Shown here in pieces: positions 8,416-16,663 of a stretch of DNA of 64,000 nt. Within the stretch, counting starts at the first letter, position 1, and the number at the start of each line of letters is the position of its first letter. Source of the stretch: Shewanella khirikhana (GTDB taxonomy: Bacteria; Pseudomonadota; Gammaproteobacteria; Enterobacterales; Shewanellaceae); NCBI RefSeq assembly GCF_003957745.1, contig NZ_CP020373.1, positions 682,001-746,000 of the forward strand. Direction: 5' to 3'. The notes under the pieces are model-generated. The model saw nothing but the letters and a program-made list of their open reading frames with translations, searched no databases and had not been told where the DNA came from. The position numbers and the translations under genes are program-made.

Positions 8416-8442
8416 TTTAGCTGTGGGCTGCTTTGTCGGGTC

Positions 8443-8616
8443 TCATTGAACCCGGGTCAGCCAAAGCAGCAATGCCATCAGAACGATTAAGGTGCTGCTG
8501 ATGGCAATGATGTAGATATAACCCGTCTTGCCCTTGGTCAGTGGGATGCCATTAAAGCGCAAAAACGCCGTCCAAAGCAGGCACAGAATAATCGGAAACA
8601 GAAAAAGCTTGGTCAT
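8443..8616 (-). CDS. 57-residue two-helix membrane protein
   Basis: A small open frame with ATG at 8616 and TGA at 8443 fills the gap between oadB and the symporter. It encodes MTKLFLFPIILCLLWTAFLR, a short polar loop with FNGIPLTKGKTG, and a second hydrophobic stretch YIYIIAISSTLIVLMALLLWL, ending LTRVQ. Two transmembrane helices joined by a basic loop are a sensible small-protein design, and the codons look native. The ribosome-binding site is weak. Function unknown; convergent with oadB. Confidence 0.6.
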   Translation of the reverse strand: MTKLFLFPIILCLLWTAFLRFNGIPLTKGKTGYIYIIAISSTLIVLMALLLWLTRVQ

Positions 8617-8681
8617 GGCAAGGGCTTGTTATTATTGATAACACTAGGGTCAGTGTAGGTGCTTTGCCAACCAAGGTAAAC

Positions 8682-8711
8682 AAAAAGGCCATCCCGGAAG
8701 GAATGGCCTTT
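8682..8711 (-). terminator. terminator of the dicarboxylate symporter gene
   Basis: Stem AAAGGCCAT (8684-8692) with ATGGCCTTT (8703-8711). Read on the minus strand it is followed by a T run, so it ends the gene at 8771-10024. It would also sit just upstream of the small membrane protein. Confidence 0.8.
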
Positions 8712-8770
8712 GATGTTAACAACCCCGTTTATTGCCGGGCGTGCACTCAGGCATAGCTGTGTGAATGGGC

Positions 8771-10024
8771 TCAGGCATTATCGGCGACGATTTTGTCTTC
8801 TTCTGCTTTATAAAAGCGCTCGCGGTCGAGTTCGCCTTCCGAGTTACCCACCACCACGGCGGTCATCATATCGCCGGTGACGTTGGTGCAGGTACGTATC
8901 ATATCAATCACCCGGTCGATGGCGGCGATAAAGGCGATGCCTTCCAGGGGCAGACCAATCACCCCCAAAGTCACGGTCAGCATCACCATGGCGCTGCCGG
9001 GAACGCCAGCAGTCCCCACCGAGGCCACAGTCGCTGTCACGGCAATCAGCATGTAGTCGGTCATATCCAGCGGAATACCGTAAATCTGCGCAATGAAAAT
9101 TGCCGCAATCGCCGGATAAATACCGCCGCAGCCGTCCATATTCATGGTGGCGCCCATCGGCAGCACAAAGGCGCTGTAGCGCTTGGATACGCCCATGGAC
9201 TCGGCGCACTTGGTGGTGACCGGCAGGGTGCCGAAGCTTGACGCCGTGCTGAAGGCAACCAGCTGCGCTGGCATGGCCTTACGGAAAAACTGCAGCGGGC
9301 TTAAGCGGGCAGCAAACTTCACCAGGCCGCCGTACACAAACACTATGTGGATAAGCGCTGCCACGTAGATGGCGATAATGAATTTACCCAGCGGCAGCAG
9401 GGTTGAGAGGCCATATTCGCCCACGACCCAGGCCATCAGGCCAAATACACCGATTGGAGTGAGTTTCAGCACCATACGGGTCAGCTGGAACATCACCTCG
9501 GCACCGGCATCAAATACCTTTTTCAGTGGCTCGGCTTTCTCGCCCACTGCGTTGATGGCAATACCCACCAAGGCCGCAAATACAATGATTTGCAGTACTT
9601 TGCCGTTGGTCAGCGAGGCAAATGGGTTCACCGGGATCATATCCAGCAGCACTTGGGCAAAGCCGGGTACAACCCGCTCGCGCACTTCTGAACTGGCCAG
9701 CTGCATGCTGCCACCCATATCAAAGCTGCTGCCGACCGCCAGACCGATCAGCGAGGCGAGGGTGCCGGTCAGCATAAACAGCGCCAGGGTTTTGAAACTC
9801 AGGCGTTTAAGGTTGGATGAGCTGCCAAGGGAGGTGATGCTGACCACAATGGCGCACAGTACCAGCGGCGCAACCAGCATCTTAATGGCGGCAATAAAGA
9901 GATCGCCAAGGGGCTTGAACAGGGTGGCCGATTCACCCAGGGCTACGCCGGCCAGGATCCCCAGCGCAAAACCTGCCAGCACTTTCTGCCAGAAGGGAAT
10001 TTTATTTAACGTTTGAATTATCAT
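8771..10024 (-). CDS. dicarboxylate/amino acid:cation symporter (DAACS family)
   Basis: 417 residues, inner membrane. Cation-coupled uptake of glutamate, aspartate or C4-dicarboxylates. Family marks are a serine-rich re-entrant loop STASSFGTLPVT (about 263-274), the NMDGCG motif of TM7 (about 297), and ATVASVGTAGVPGSAMVML (about 330) of the second re-entrant loop. A TTG lies 12 bases upstream in frame, but the ATG at 10024 has GGAAA 7 bases before it and gives the usual N-terminus. The substrate cannot be fixed by eye; the closest general labels are GltP and DctA. Confidence 0.9.
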   Translation of the reverse strand: MIIQTLNKIPFWQKVLAGFALGILAGVALGESATLFKPLGDLFIAAIKMLVAPLVLCAIVVSITSLGSSSNLKRLSFKTLALFMLTGTLASLIGLAVGSSFDMGGSMQLASSEVRERVVPGFAQVLLDMIPVNPFASLTNGKVLQIIVFAALVGIAINAVGEKAEPLKKVFDAGAEVMFQLTRMVLKLTPIGVFGLMAWVVGEYGLSTLLPLGKFIIAIYVAALIHIVFVYGGLVKFAARLSPLQFFRKAMPAQLVAFSTASSFGTLPVTTKCAESMGVSKRYSAFVLPMGATMNMDGCGGIYPAIAAIFIAQIYGIPLDMTDYMLIAVTATVASVGTAGVPGSAMVMLTVTLGVIGLPLEGIAFIAAIDRVIDMIRTCTNVTGDMMTAVVVGNSEGELDRERFYKAEEDKIVADNA

Positions 10025-10295
10025 GGAAATTTCCAATGTTTCTTAACTAAAGGCCCGCAGTGAAACTGCACTTGCCCAAAAAAGACGACGGGGCAAAACC
10101 GCGGCAGCCAGGTCAGTCAGCTGCCACAGGCAGTTAACCGCCAGAGAGCGGGGAAAATTACAGTGCAACCGCATTGTATCGACACAAGGAGATCCAAAAC
10201 AAACCGTTTTTAATATAACTTATTGTGATATCAGGATTTGTTTTTATAGCGTTAAAATGATCCGTTTTTTTAACGCGCCTGTCTGGAGTCTGAGT

Positions 10296-10712
10296 ATGGA
10301 GCCGTTATGGCTGATGTTTTCCGGCGCTTTTCTGGCGGCCACCCTGTTGCCCGGGGGCTCAGAGGTATTGCTGCTGGCACTGGTGAAATCCAGCCCCGAG
10401 CTGTGGCTTGGGCTGTTTATGGCCGCCACCCTGGGTAATACCCTGGGGGCTCTCACCAGTCTGGGGCTCGGCCGCCTTGGCCGAATTGCCTGGGAGCCCG
10501 AGCAGTTGTCAGCATCCCAGCGCCACGCCATGGCGTTGGTGGAAAAATACGGTGTATGGAGTTTGCTGCTGTCCTGGGCGCCGGTGATTGGTGACATCCT
10601 GTGCGTGCTTGCCGGCTGGCTTAGGTTGCCGCTGCTGGCATCCACAGTGCTTATCCTTATCGGCAAAGCGCTGCGTTACGCCTTGTTATTGCTGCTGATG
10701 CAGGCGTTTTGA
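10296..10712 (+). CDS. yqaA: YqaA-family membrane protein (DedA/SNARE-associated)
   Basis: 138 residues from the ATG at 10296, which has GGAG 8 bases upstream and matches the short N-terminus of E. coli YqaA; an earlier in-frame ATG at 10257 would add 13 residues. Motifs shared with YqaA are FLAATLLPGGSEVLLLAL, TLGNTLGALTSLGLGR, YGVWSLLLSWAPVIGD and LCVLAGWLRLP. The family is membrane-embedded and distantly related to DedA lipid transport proteins; its exact role is not established. Confidence 0.88.
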   Translation: MEPLWLMFSGAFLAATLLPGGSEVLLLALVKSSPELWLGLFMAATLGNTLGALTSLGLGRLGRIAWEPEQLSASQRHAMALVEKYGVWSLLLSWAPVIGDILCVLAGWLRLPLLASTVLILIGKALRYALLLLLMQAF

Positions 10713-10823
10713 CATCTTTTTTTACAACCCAGGCAGACAAAATCATAATGGCCCAGTGGGGGGCTCTGTTATAGTCGAGCAGATCTGTTGGTGACTAACT
10801 ACAAGTAAAATAAGGGATAGCTA

Positions 10824-13661
10824 ATGAAAAAATGGATACTCGCAGCCGCCGTTTCGGCCGCACTTGCGGGCTGTGCCCAGCATTCTTCCGACTCACTCGC
10901 CTTACCCGCCGGGGTGACGCTGCTGGAAACGGTCAGTGCCACTGAGGCTGGCGTAGGCATTCCCTACAAAAAATTCCAGCTGGCCAATGGTCTGACGGTC
11001 ATTCTGCATCAGGACAGCTCAGATCCACTGGTGCACGTGGACGTGACTTACCACGTGGGTTCAGGCCGTGAGCTGCCTGGCCGCAGCGGCTTTGCTCACC
11101 TGTTTGAACACATGATGTTCCAGGGCTCAGAAAACGTCGCCGATGAGCAGCACTTCAAGGTGGTCACCGAGTCCGGCGGTACCCTCAACGGCACCACCAA
11201 CACAGATCGCACCAATTATTTCGAGACAGTGCCCAGCAATCAGCTGGAAAAGATGCTGTGGCTCGAATCGGACCGCATGGGCTTCTTCCTGCCGGCGCTG
11301 ACCGAAGAGAAATTCGAAGTGCAGCGCGAAACCGTGAAAAACGAGCGTGCCCAACGTATCGACAACCAGCCCTATGGCCGCATGTACGAGCGTTTCAGCC
11401 AGGCCATGTATCCGGCGGGTCATCCTTACTCCTGGCCCGTGATTGGTTGGCCGGATGATTTGAACCGCGCCGAGCTTAGCGACGTGAAGCAATTCTTCCA
11501 GCGCTGGTACGGCCCCAATAACGCCACCCTGACCATCGGCGGTGACTTCGATGAGCTGCAAACCCTGGCCTGGGTAAACAAATACTTCGGCGATATCCCC
11601 CGTGGCCCAGAGGTTGAACCACTGCCAAAGACCAAGGTAACACTGGATAAAGACAGATATCTGTCGATGGAAGACAAGGTACACCTGCCACTGATCCGCA
11701 TGGCGTTGCCAACCGTTTATGGCAGTCATCAGGATGAAGCCGCGCTGGATTTGCTGGCCAATATTCTTGGCGGCGGCAAAACCTCGCTGGTGTACAAGAA
11801 CTTGGTGAAAGAAGGTTATGCGGTGCAGGCGGGCGTGAGCCATCCTTGCCGTGAACTCTCCTGTGAGCTGTCATTCTTTGCCCTCGCCAACCCAGCCAAA
11901 GGTGGCAGCCTTAAAGAAACCGAAGCTAAGCTGCGTGCCTCCATCGCCGAGTTTGAAAGCCGCGGTGTGACCGATGAAGACCTGGAAAAGGTGAAGGTGC
12001 AGTTTGAAGCCGACACCATTTTTGGCCTGCAGAGTGTGCGTGGCAAAGTCTCGACTCTGGCTGCCAACCAGACCTTCTACGGCAACCCCAACATGATTGC
12101 CAAGGATCTGAAACGCTACGCCAGCGTTACCAAAGAAGATGTTATTCGCGTATTCAATCAATACGTTAAGGGCAAGCCCATGGTGGTGATGAGCGTGGTG
12201 CCGGAAGGCGCTGGAGCCCTGATTGCCGCCGAAGACAACTTTGTCGCCCCCGCGCCTCAGGTGGCAGCCCATGCCATCGACGGCGAGCTGAAGGTGGCCG
12301 AGGCCAAGTCATCCTTCGATAGAAGTGTGATGCCCAAAAGCGGCGAGGCGCCCAAGCTGAAAGTGCCCACCCTGTGGCGCGACAATCTGGGTAATGGCAT
12401 TGCCGTGCTTGGCACCGAGAGCCGTGAAACGCCCACCACCGAAATCGTGGTGTACCTGGCCGGTGGTCACCGTCTGGCCGATGTCAGCAAGGCGGGTATC
12501 GCCAATCTGACCGCGGCGGTGCTGAACGAGTCCAGCGCCTCACGCTCCAGTGAAGAGCTGACCCAGGCGCTTGAACTGCTGGGCGCTTCGGTGCAGTTTT
12601 CTGCCAGCGATTATCAGAGTGAAATTAAGGTTTCGGCGCTGACCGACAAGCTGGATGCCACCCTGGCGGTACTGAAAGAAAAGCTGCTGACTCCAGGTTT
12701 TAAAGCTGCCGATTTTGAGCGGGTCAAACAGCAAACCCTGCAGGGGCTTAAGCATTCTCAGTCAAACCCCAACTATCTTGCCAGCACAGGTTTTGCCCGG
12801 TTGCTGTTTGGCAATGACAATGCTCTGGGTGTGGATGCCGGTGGCACCATAGCGTCGGTGCAGGCATTGACCCTGGATGATGTGAAAGCCTTCTATGATG
12901 CCCAGTACCGTGCCGGTAACGCCCAGATAGTGGCGGTATCCAGTGCGCCCAAGGCATCTTTGATGCGCTCCCTCAACGCCCTTGGTGAGTGGCAGGGCAC
13001 AGCCATGTCGCTGCCGGCTCTTGGCGCACTGCCACAGCTTGACGGTGGCACCATCTATGTGCAGGACAAGCCGGGTGCGGCTCAGTCGGTGATTTCCATC
13101 GGTAAGGTATCGCTGCCGTTTGATGCCACCGGTGAGTACTTCAAGGCCGGTTTGATGAACTATCCGCTGGGCGGCGCCTTTAACAGCCGCATCAACCTTA
13201 ATCTGCGTGAAGACAAGGGCTACACCTATGGTGCCCGCAGCCGCTTCCGTGGTGGGCTTGAAACCGGCCAGTTCCTCGCCACTGCCAGTGTGCGTAGTGA
13301 TGTGACTGCGCCGGCGGTTTCCGAGTTCATTAAGGAGATTTCCGGTTATCGCGATGGCGGGATCCGAGCCGATGAGCTTGAGTTTATGCGCAGTTCCATC
13401 TCTCAGGGGCAGGCGCTGGATTATGAAACGCCTTACCAGAAAGCCGGTTTTATGCGGATGATCCAGCGTTATCAGCTGGCCGACAATTTCACCTCTGAGC
13501 AGGACAAAATTGTTGCCGGTATTGGCAAGGGCGAAATCGATGCTCTGGCTAAAAAGCACCTTAACATCAATGAGATGGTAATCTTTGTGGTGGGCGATAA
13601 GGCCAGCATAGAGAAAGATCTCAAGGCGTTGGGGTATCCAGTTAAGGATTTGGCGTTGTAA
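10824..13661 (+). CDS. M16 family zinc protease, lipoprotein
   Basis: 945 residues. The N-terminus MKKWILAAAVSAALAGC is a lipoprotein signal with lipobox LAGC, so the protein should be attached to an envelope membrane. The first half is a pitrilysin-type catalytic domain with the inverted zinc motif HLFEH at residues 92-96 (H92, H96) and a downstream glutamate. The second half repeats the fold without that motif and has the NLREDKGYTYGARS substrate-binding stretch typical of inactive M16 domains. RBS AAGGGAT precedes the ATG. It is a single-gene unit ending at a strong hairpin. The substrate is unknown. Confidence 0.93.
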   Translation: MKKWILAAAVSAALAGCAQHSSDSLALPAGVTLLETVSATEAGVGIPYKKFQLANGLTVILHQDSSDPLVHVDVTYHVGSGRELPGRSGFAHLFEHMMFQGSENVADEQHFKVVTESGGTLNGTTNTDRTNYFETVPSNQLEKMLWLESDRMGFFLPALTEEKFEVQRETVKNERAQRIDNQPYGRMYERFSQAMYPAGHPYSWPVIGWPDDLNRAELSDVKQFFQRWYGPNNATLTIGGDFDELQTLAWVNKYFGDIPRGPEVEPLPKTKVTLDKDRYLSMEDKVHLPLIRMALPTVYGSHQDEAALDLLANILGGGKTSLVYKNLVKEGYAVQAGVSHPCRELSCELSFFALANPAKGGSLKETEAKLRASIAEFESRGVTDEDLEKVKVQFEADTIFGLQSVRGKVSTLAANQTFYGNPNMIAKDLKRYASVTKEDVIRVFNQYVKGKPMVVMSVVPEGAGALIAAEDNFVAPAPQVAAHAIDGELKVAEAKSSFDRSVMPKSGEAPKLKVPTLWRDNLGNGIAVLGTESRETPTTEIVVYLAGGHRLADVSKAGIANLTAAVLNESSASRSSEELTQALELLGASVQFSASDYQSEIKVSALTDKLDATLAVLKEKLLTPGFKAADFERVKQQTLQGLKHSQSNPNYLASTGFARLLFGNDNALGVDAGGTIASVQALTLDDVKAFYDAQYRAGNAQIVAVSSAPKASLMRSLNALGEWQGTAMSLPALGALPQLDGGTIYVQDKPGAAQSVISIGKVSLPFDATGEYFKAGLMNYPLGGAFNSRINLNLREDKGYTYGARSRFRGGLETGQFLATASVRSDVTAPAVSEFIKEISGYRDGGIRADELEFMRSSISQGQALDYETPYQKAGFMRMIQRYQLADNFTSEQDKIVAGIGKGEIDALAKKHLNINEMVIFVVGDKASIEKDLKALGYPVKDLAL

Positions 13662-13690
13662 TTCAGTCGCCAAGACCCCATATGGCAGTT

Positions 13691-13727
13691 AGCAAGGGTG
13701 GCGTTTTCGCCACCCTTGCTTGTGTTT
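13691..13727 (+). terminator. hairpin after the M16 protease gene
   Basis: Perfect 13-pair stem AGCAAGGGTGGCG / CGCCACCCTTGCT with loop TTTT; the following tract is T-rich but interrupted. Confidence 0.75.
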
Positions 13728-13841
13728 CTTGCCGCCACTGGCAAATAGCATTATTTTGGACGAAAGCCGAAAGACCGGATGCGCCATTCGGGTCTGCTGT
13801 GTACGGCGGCGCCGCGCGCCATTGCAACCAGGAAGAATCAA

Positions 13842-15419
13842 TTGACAGTATTCAATGAGACGCTCGGGGCCCTCTCCGATGCACAAGGACGTCAGGCTCT
13901 GGCGGGCCTGAGACGGGGATTGGAGCGAGAGGCACTGCGCATCACCAGTTGTTGTAATCTGGCGATGGATACTCACCCCGAAGCCTTGGGCTCAGCGTTG
14001 ACCCACTCCCGGATCACCACCGATTACAGTGAGGCCCTGCTCGAGTTCATTACCCCGGTCAATGGCGATATCGACGCCTTGCTCACCGGGCTCACCGAAA
14101 CCCATGCCTATACCTTGCGTCACCTCGACGGGCAGAAACTCTGGCCGGTAAGCATGCCTTGCTTTGTCGGTGATGAAAAAGACATCCCCATCGCCCGTTA
14201 CGGAAGCTCCAACACCGGCAAGATGAAGACCCTGTATCGTAAGGGCCTGACTTACCGCTATGGTCCGTTGATGCAGATTATTTCCGGCGTGCACTTTAAC
14301 TTTTCAGTATCCGATGAACTCTGGCCGCGCTTGCATGCCATCAAGGGCTGCGAGCTTAGCCTGAGCGACTTTATTTCCGAGTCTTATTTCGGCCTTATCC
14401 GCAACTATCGCCGTTTGGTGTGGGTGTTGCCGTATTTATTTGGCGCATCGCCAGCGCTGTGCTCGTCTTTCCTCAAGGGCCAGAAAACCAGCGTGCAGTT
14501 TGAAAAGACCGAACGCGGCACCCTGTATTTGCCCTATGCCACTTCGTTGCGGATGAGCGACCTTGGCTATACCAACAAAGAACAGGCCAGCCTGAATATC
14601 AGCTATAACTCGCTTGCGGAATACCTCGATGGCATCCGCGCCGCCATCTGTTTGCCATCGGCCCATTTTGCCGAAATCGGCGTTAAAGTGGATGGCGAAT
14701 ACCGTCAGCTCAATGCCAATGTGCTGCAGATTGAAAACGAATTTTACGCGCCCATCCGTGCCAAGCGGGTAACCCGCAAGGGTGAGAAACCCTCGGAAGC
14801 GCTGGCGCGGGCAGGGGTTGAGTACATCGAAGTGCGGGCACTGGATGTCAATCCTTTCAGCCCTGTGGGCGTTGAAGCATCACAGCTGCGGTTCCTCGAC
14901 TTGTTCCTGCTCTACTGCCTGCTGGCCGACTCTCCCAAGGAAGATGCCTGCGGCGAGGCCGAGATTGCCGCCAACCTCAAGGCGGTTATCCACGAGGGCA
15001 GAAAGCCCGGACTGATGCTGCGTCGCCATGGCGAAGCGGTTGATATCAAAGACTGGCTCGAACAGCTCTTTGGCGAGCTTGGCAAGATTGCCAGCCTGCT
15101 CGATGGTGATAGCAGCGTGTACGCCGAGGCCCTTGGCCACTGGCATAAAGCGGTGCTGGATCCGTCGTTTACCCTGTCGGGCCGGGTGCACAAGGCGGTG
15201 ATTGAAGCAGGGCACGACCATGGCGAGTTTGTGATGGGCCTTGCCGCCAAGTATCAGGATTATTTCCTCACCTATCCGCTGAGCGACGAAACCGAAGCGG
15301 ATTATCTGGCCGAGGCAGCGTCGTCGCTGACAGCCCAGCGTGAGATTGAAGCTGCCGATACCCAGAATTTTGATGACTTTTTGCGTGACTATTTCAAGGA
15401 CGTACCATGCGCGCTCTAG
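13842..15419 (+). CDS. gshA: glutamate-cysteine ligase
   Basis: 525 residues from a TTG at 13842 with the RBS AGGAAG 6 bases before it; a longer frame from 13779 would add 21 residues not expected in the family. Joins glutamate and cysteine, the first step of glutathione synthesis. E. coli-type GshA signatures are GLRRGLEREALRI, HPEALGSALTHSRITTDYSEALLEFITP, NTGKMKTLYRKGL and ASPALCSSFLKG. Several glutathione-dependent proteins occur further on (Gpx-like protein, two GSTs). Its last 13 bases overlap the next gene, implying coupling. Confidence 0.94.
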   Translation: MTVFNETLGALSDAQGRQALAGLRRGLEREALRITSCCNLAMDTHPEALGSALTHSRITTDYSEALLEFITPVNGDIDALLTGLTETHAYTLRHLDGQKLWPVSMPCFVGDEKDIPIARYGSSNTGKMKTLYRKGLTYRYGPLMQIISGVHFNFSVSDELWPRLHAIKGCELSLSDFISESYFGLIRNYRRLVWVLPYLFGASPALCSSFLKGQKTSVQFEKTERGTLYLPYATSLRMSDLGYTNKEQASLNISYNSLAEYLDGIRAAICLPSAHFAEIGVKVDGEYRQLNANVLQIENEFYAPIRAKRVTRKGEKPSEALARAGVEYIEVRALDVNPFSPVGVEASQLRFLDLFLLYCLLADSPKEDACGEAEIAANLKAVIHEGRKPGLMLRRHGEAVDIKDWLEQLFGELGKIASLLDGDSSVYAEALGHWHKAVLDPSFTLSGRVHKAVIEAGHDHGEFVMGLAAKYQDYFLTYPLSDETEADYLAEAASSLTAQREIEAADTQNFDDFLRDYFKDVPCAL

Positions 15420-15829
15420 TGCTTGGACTGGCTGCTGTCGCCGTGCTTGGCGGCTGTGCCAGTCAGGTGGATACCAGTCGTCAGTGCGGCTGGGTATCCG
15501 GTTATCAGGACCCTCCGGAAAATGAGCGCCTCTACCGCGCTATCGTCACTCACCTCAATGGTACGCCGGTGATCTCCCGGCCCAATTATCAATTGGCACC
15601 GGGCAATTACGAGTTGACCCTGGTGGAGCTGATTGATGCGGTCGATTTGCGGGTGGCGCCCGAGGCCCATCAGAAAAAGACCCTTAAAGTCGATGTGGCG
15701 GCCAATACCCGCTATCACTTTGCCGCCCGCTTTAAGGACGATAAGCGTTACTTTGGCAAAGATGCTGACTTTTGGGAGCCGGTCATTTGGCAAACCGAAG
15801 CCGCAGAATGTGAGATAGAGACGCCTTAA
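15407..15829 (+). CDS. putative lipoprotein downstream of gshA
   Basis: 140 residues. The signal MRALVLGLAAVAVLGGC has a lipobox (LGGC), so it is probably exported and lipidated. The mature part is soluble, starting with SQVDTSRQCGWV and containing NYQLAPGNYELTLVELI, which resembles an envelope beta-sandwich rather than an enzyme. The start codon lies inside the end of gshA (13-base overlap). I do not recognise the family and assign no function. Confidence 0.8.
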   Translation: MRALVLGLAAVAVLGGCASQVDTSRQCGWVSGYQDPPENERLYRAIVTHLNGTPVISRPNYQLAPGNYELTLVELIDAVDLRVAPEAHQKKTLKVDVAANTRYHFAARFKDDKRYFGKDADFWEPVIWQTEAAECEIETP

Positions 15830-15840
15830 GCGTCTCCTTC
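15818..15840 (+). terminator. hairpin overlapping the lipoprotein stop codon
   Basis: GAGACGC / GCGTCTC around CTTAA; the TAA stop lies in the loop. The following bases are not a good T run, so it is a weak terminator candidate. Confidence 0.4.
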
Positions 15841-15943
15841 GCGATCGACCCCTCAGTTAGCTTTATCTGAATTGCATCTTAATCAATGACATGGGACACT
15901 CAAGCTCCCTGTGAACGCTATCCCTGATATAAAGAGAAGCGCT

Positions 15944-16558
15944 ATGTCAAAGGCCGTTATTCTGCTGTTTCCACTGGCACTGCTGCTTGGCGGCTGTGCC
16001 ACTTCGCCTCCCAAAGACCCAGACAATATTTGCGCCATTTTTAAAGAGCACCGTGGTTGGTACGACGCGGCGCTGGATACCCAGGAAAAGTGGGGCGTGC
16101 CTGTGCATGTGCCGCTGGCGATGATGTATCAGGAAAGCTCGTTCAAACACAACGCCGCGCCGCCGATGGAGTATTTTCTGGGCTTTATCCCCATTGGCCG
16201 TGCCAGTGATGCCTATGGTTACGCCCAGGCCAAAACCATGACCTGGGACGATTATGTGCGTGAGACGGGCAACAGCTGGTCGAGTCGCAGCGACTTTGAC
16301 GATGCCATGGATTTTATGGGCTGGTTCATCACCAAAACGCATAAAATCAACGGTGTATCCAAGTGGGATGCCCGCGCGCAATATTTGAATTATCACGAAG
16401 GCTGGGGTGGTTATCGCCGCGGCACTCACAAATCCAAGAAATGGCTTATTAAGGTGGCCGCCAAGGTGGACGAGCGTTCCCGCCGTTATGCCGCCCAGTA
16501 CAAGGGCTGTAAAGAAGAGCTGGATTCATCCTGGCTGTACCGGCTGTTCTTTGGCTGA
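15944..16558 (+). CDS. lipoprotein with lysozyme/transglycosylase-like fold
   Basis: 204 residues from the ATG at 15944 (AGAGAAG upstream). Lipoprotein signal MSKAVILLFPLALLLGGC. The mature domain has VPLAMMYQESSFKHNA, which resembles the catalytic glutamate segment of SLT-type lytic transglycosylases (QESSF), followed by YGYAQAKTMTWDDY and later YLNYHEGWGGY. These match the layout of envelope murein-acting lipoproteins. A role in peptidoglycan cleavage is inferred, not proven. Stand-alone gene with a shared terminator downstream. Confidence 0.78.
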   Translation: MSKAVILLFPLALLLGGCATSPPKDPDNICAIFKEHRGWYDAALDTQEKWGVPVHVPLAMMYQESSFKHNAAPPMEYFLGFIPIGRASDAYGYAQAKTMTWDDYVRETGNSWSSRSDFDDAMDFMGWFITKTHKINGVSKWDARAQYLNYHEGWGGYRRGTHKSKKWLIKVAAKVDERSRRYAAQYKGCKEELDSSWLYRLFFG

Positions 16559-16613
16559 ACCTGCCATTGGATGAGGGTTTGACCGCTTTAATCCTTCAAT
16601 AACTCACTGAAAC

Positions 16614-16644
16614 AAAAAGGCATTCATCTGGAATGCCCTTTTTT
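16614..16644. terminator. bidirectional terminator
   Basis: GGCATTC (16619-16625) / GAATGCC (16631-16637) with A run before and T run after; serves the convergent genes on both sides. Confidence 0.85.
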
Positions 16645-16663
16645 GCGCCAGCAGGCGTTATTG

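Noticed and set aside
10025..10295. CRP/FNR site in the symporter-yqaA gap
   Set aside because: TGTGATATCAGGATT has only one good half-site; nothing else convincing is seen in this stretch.
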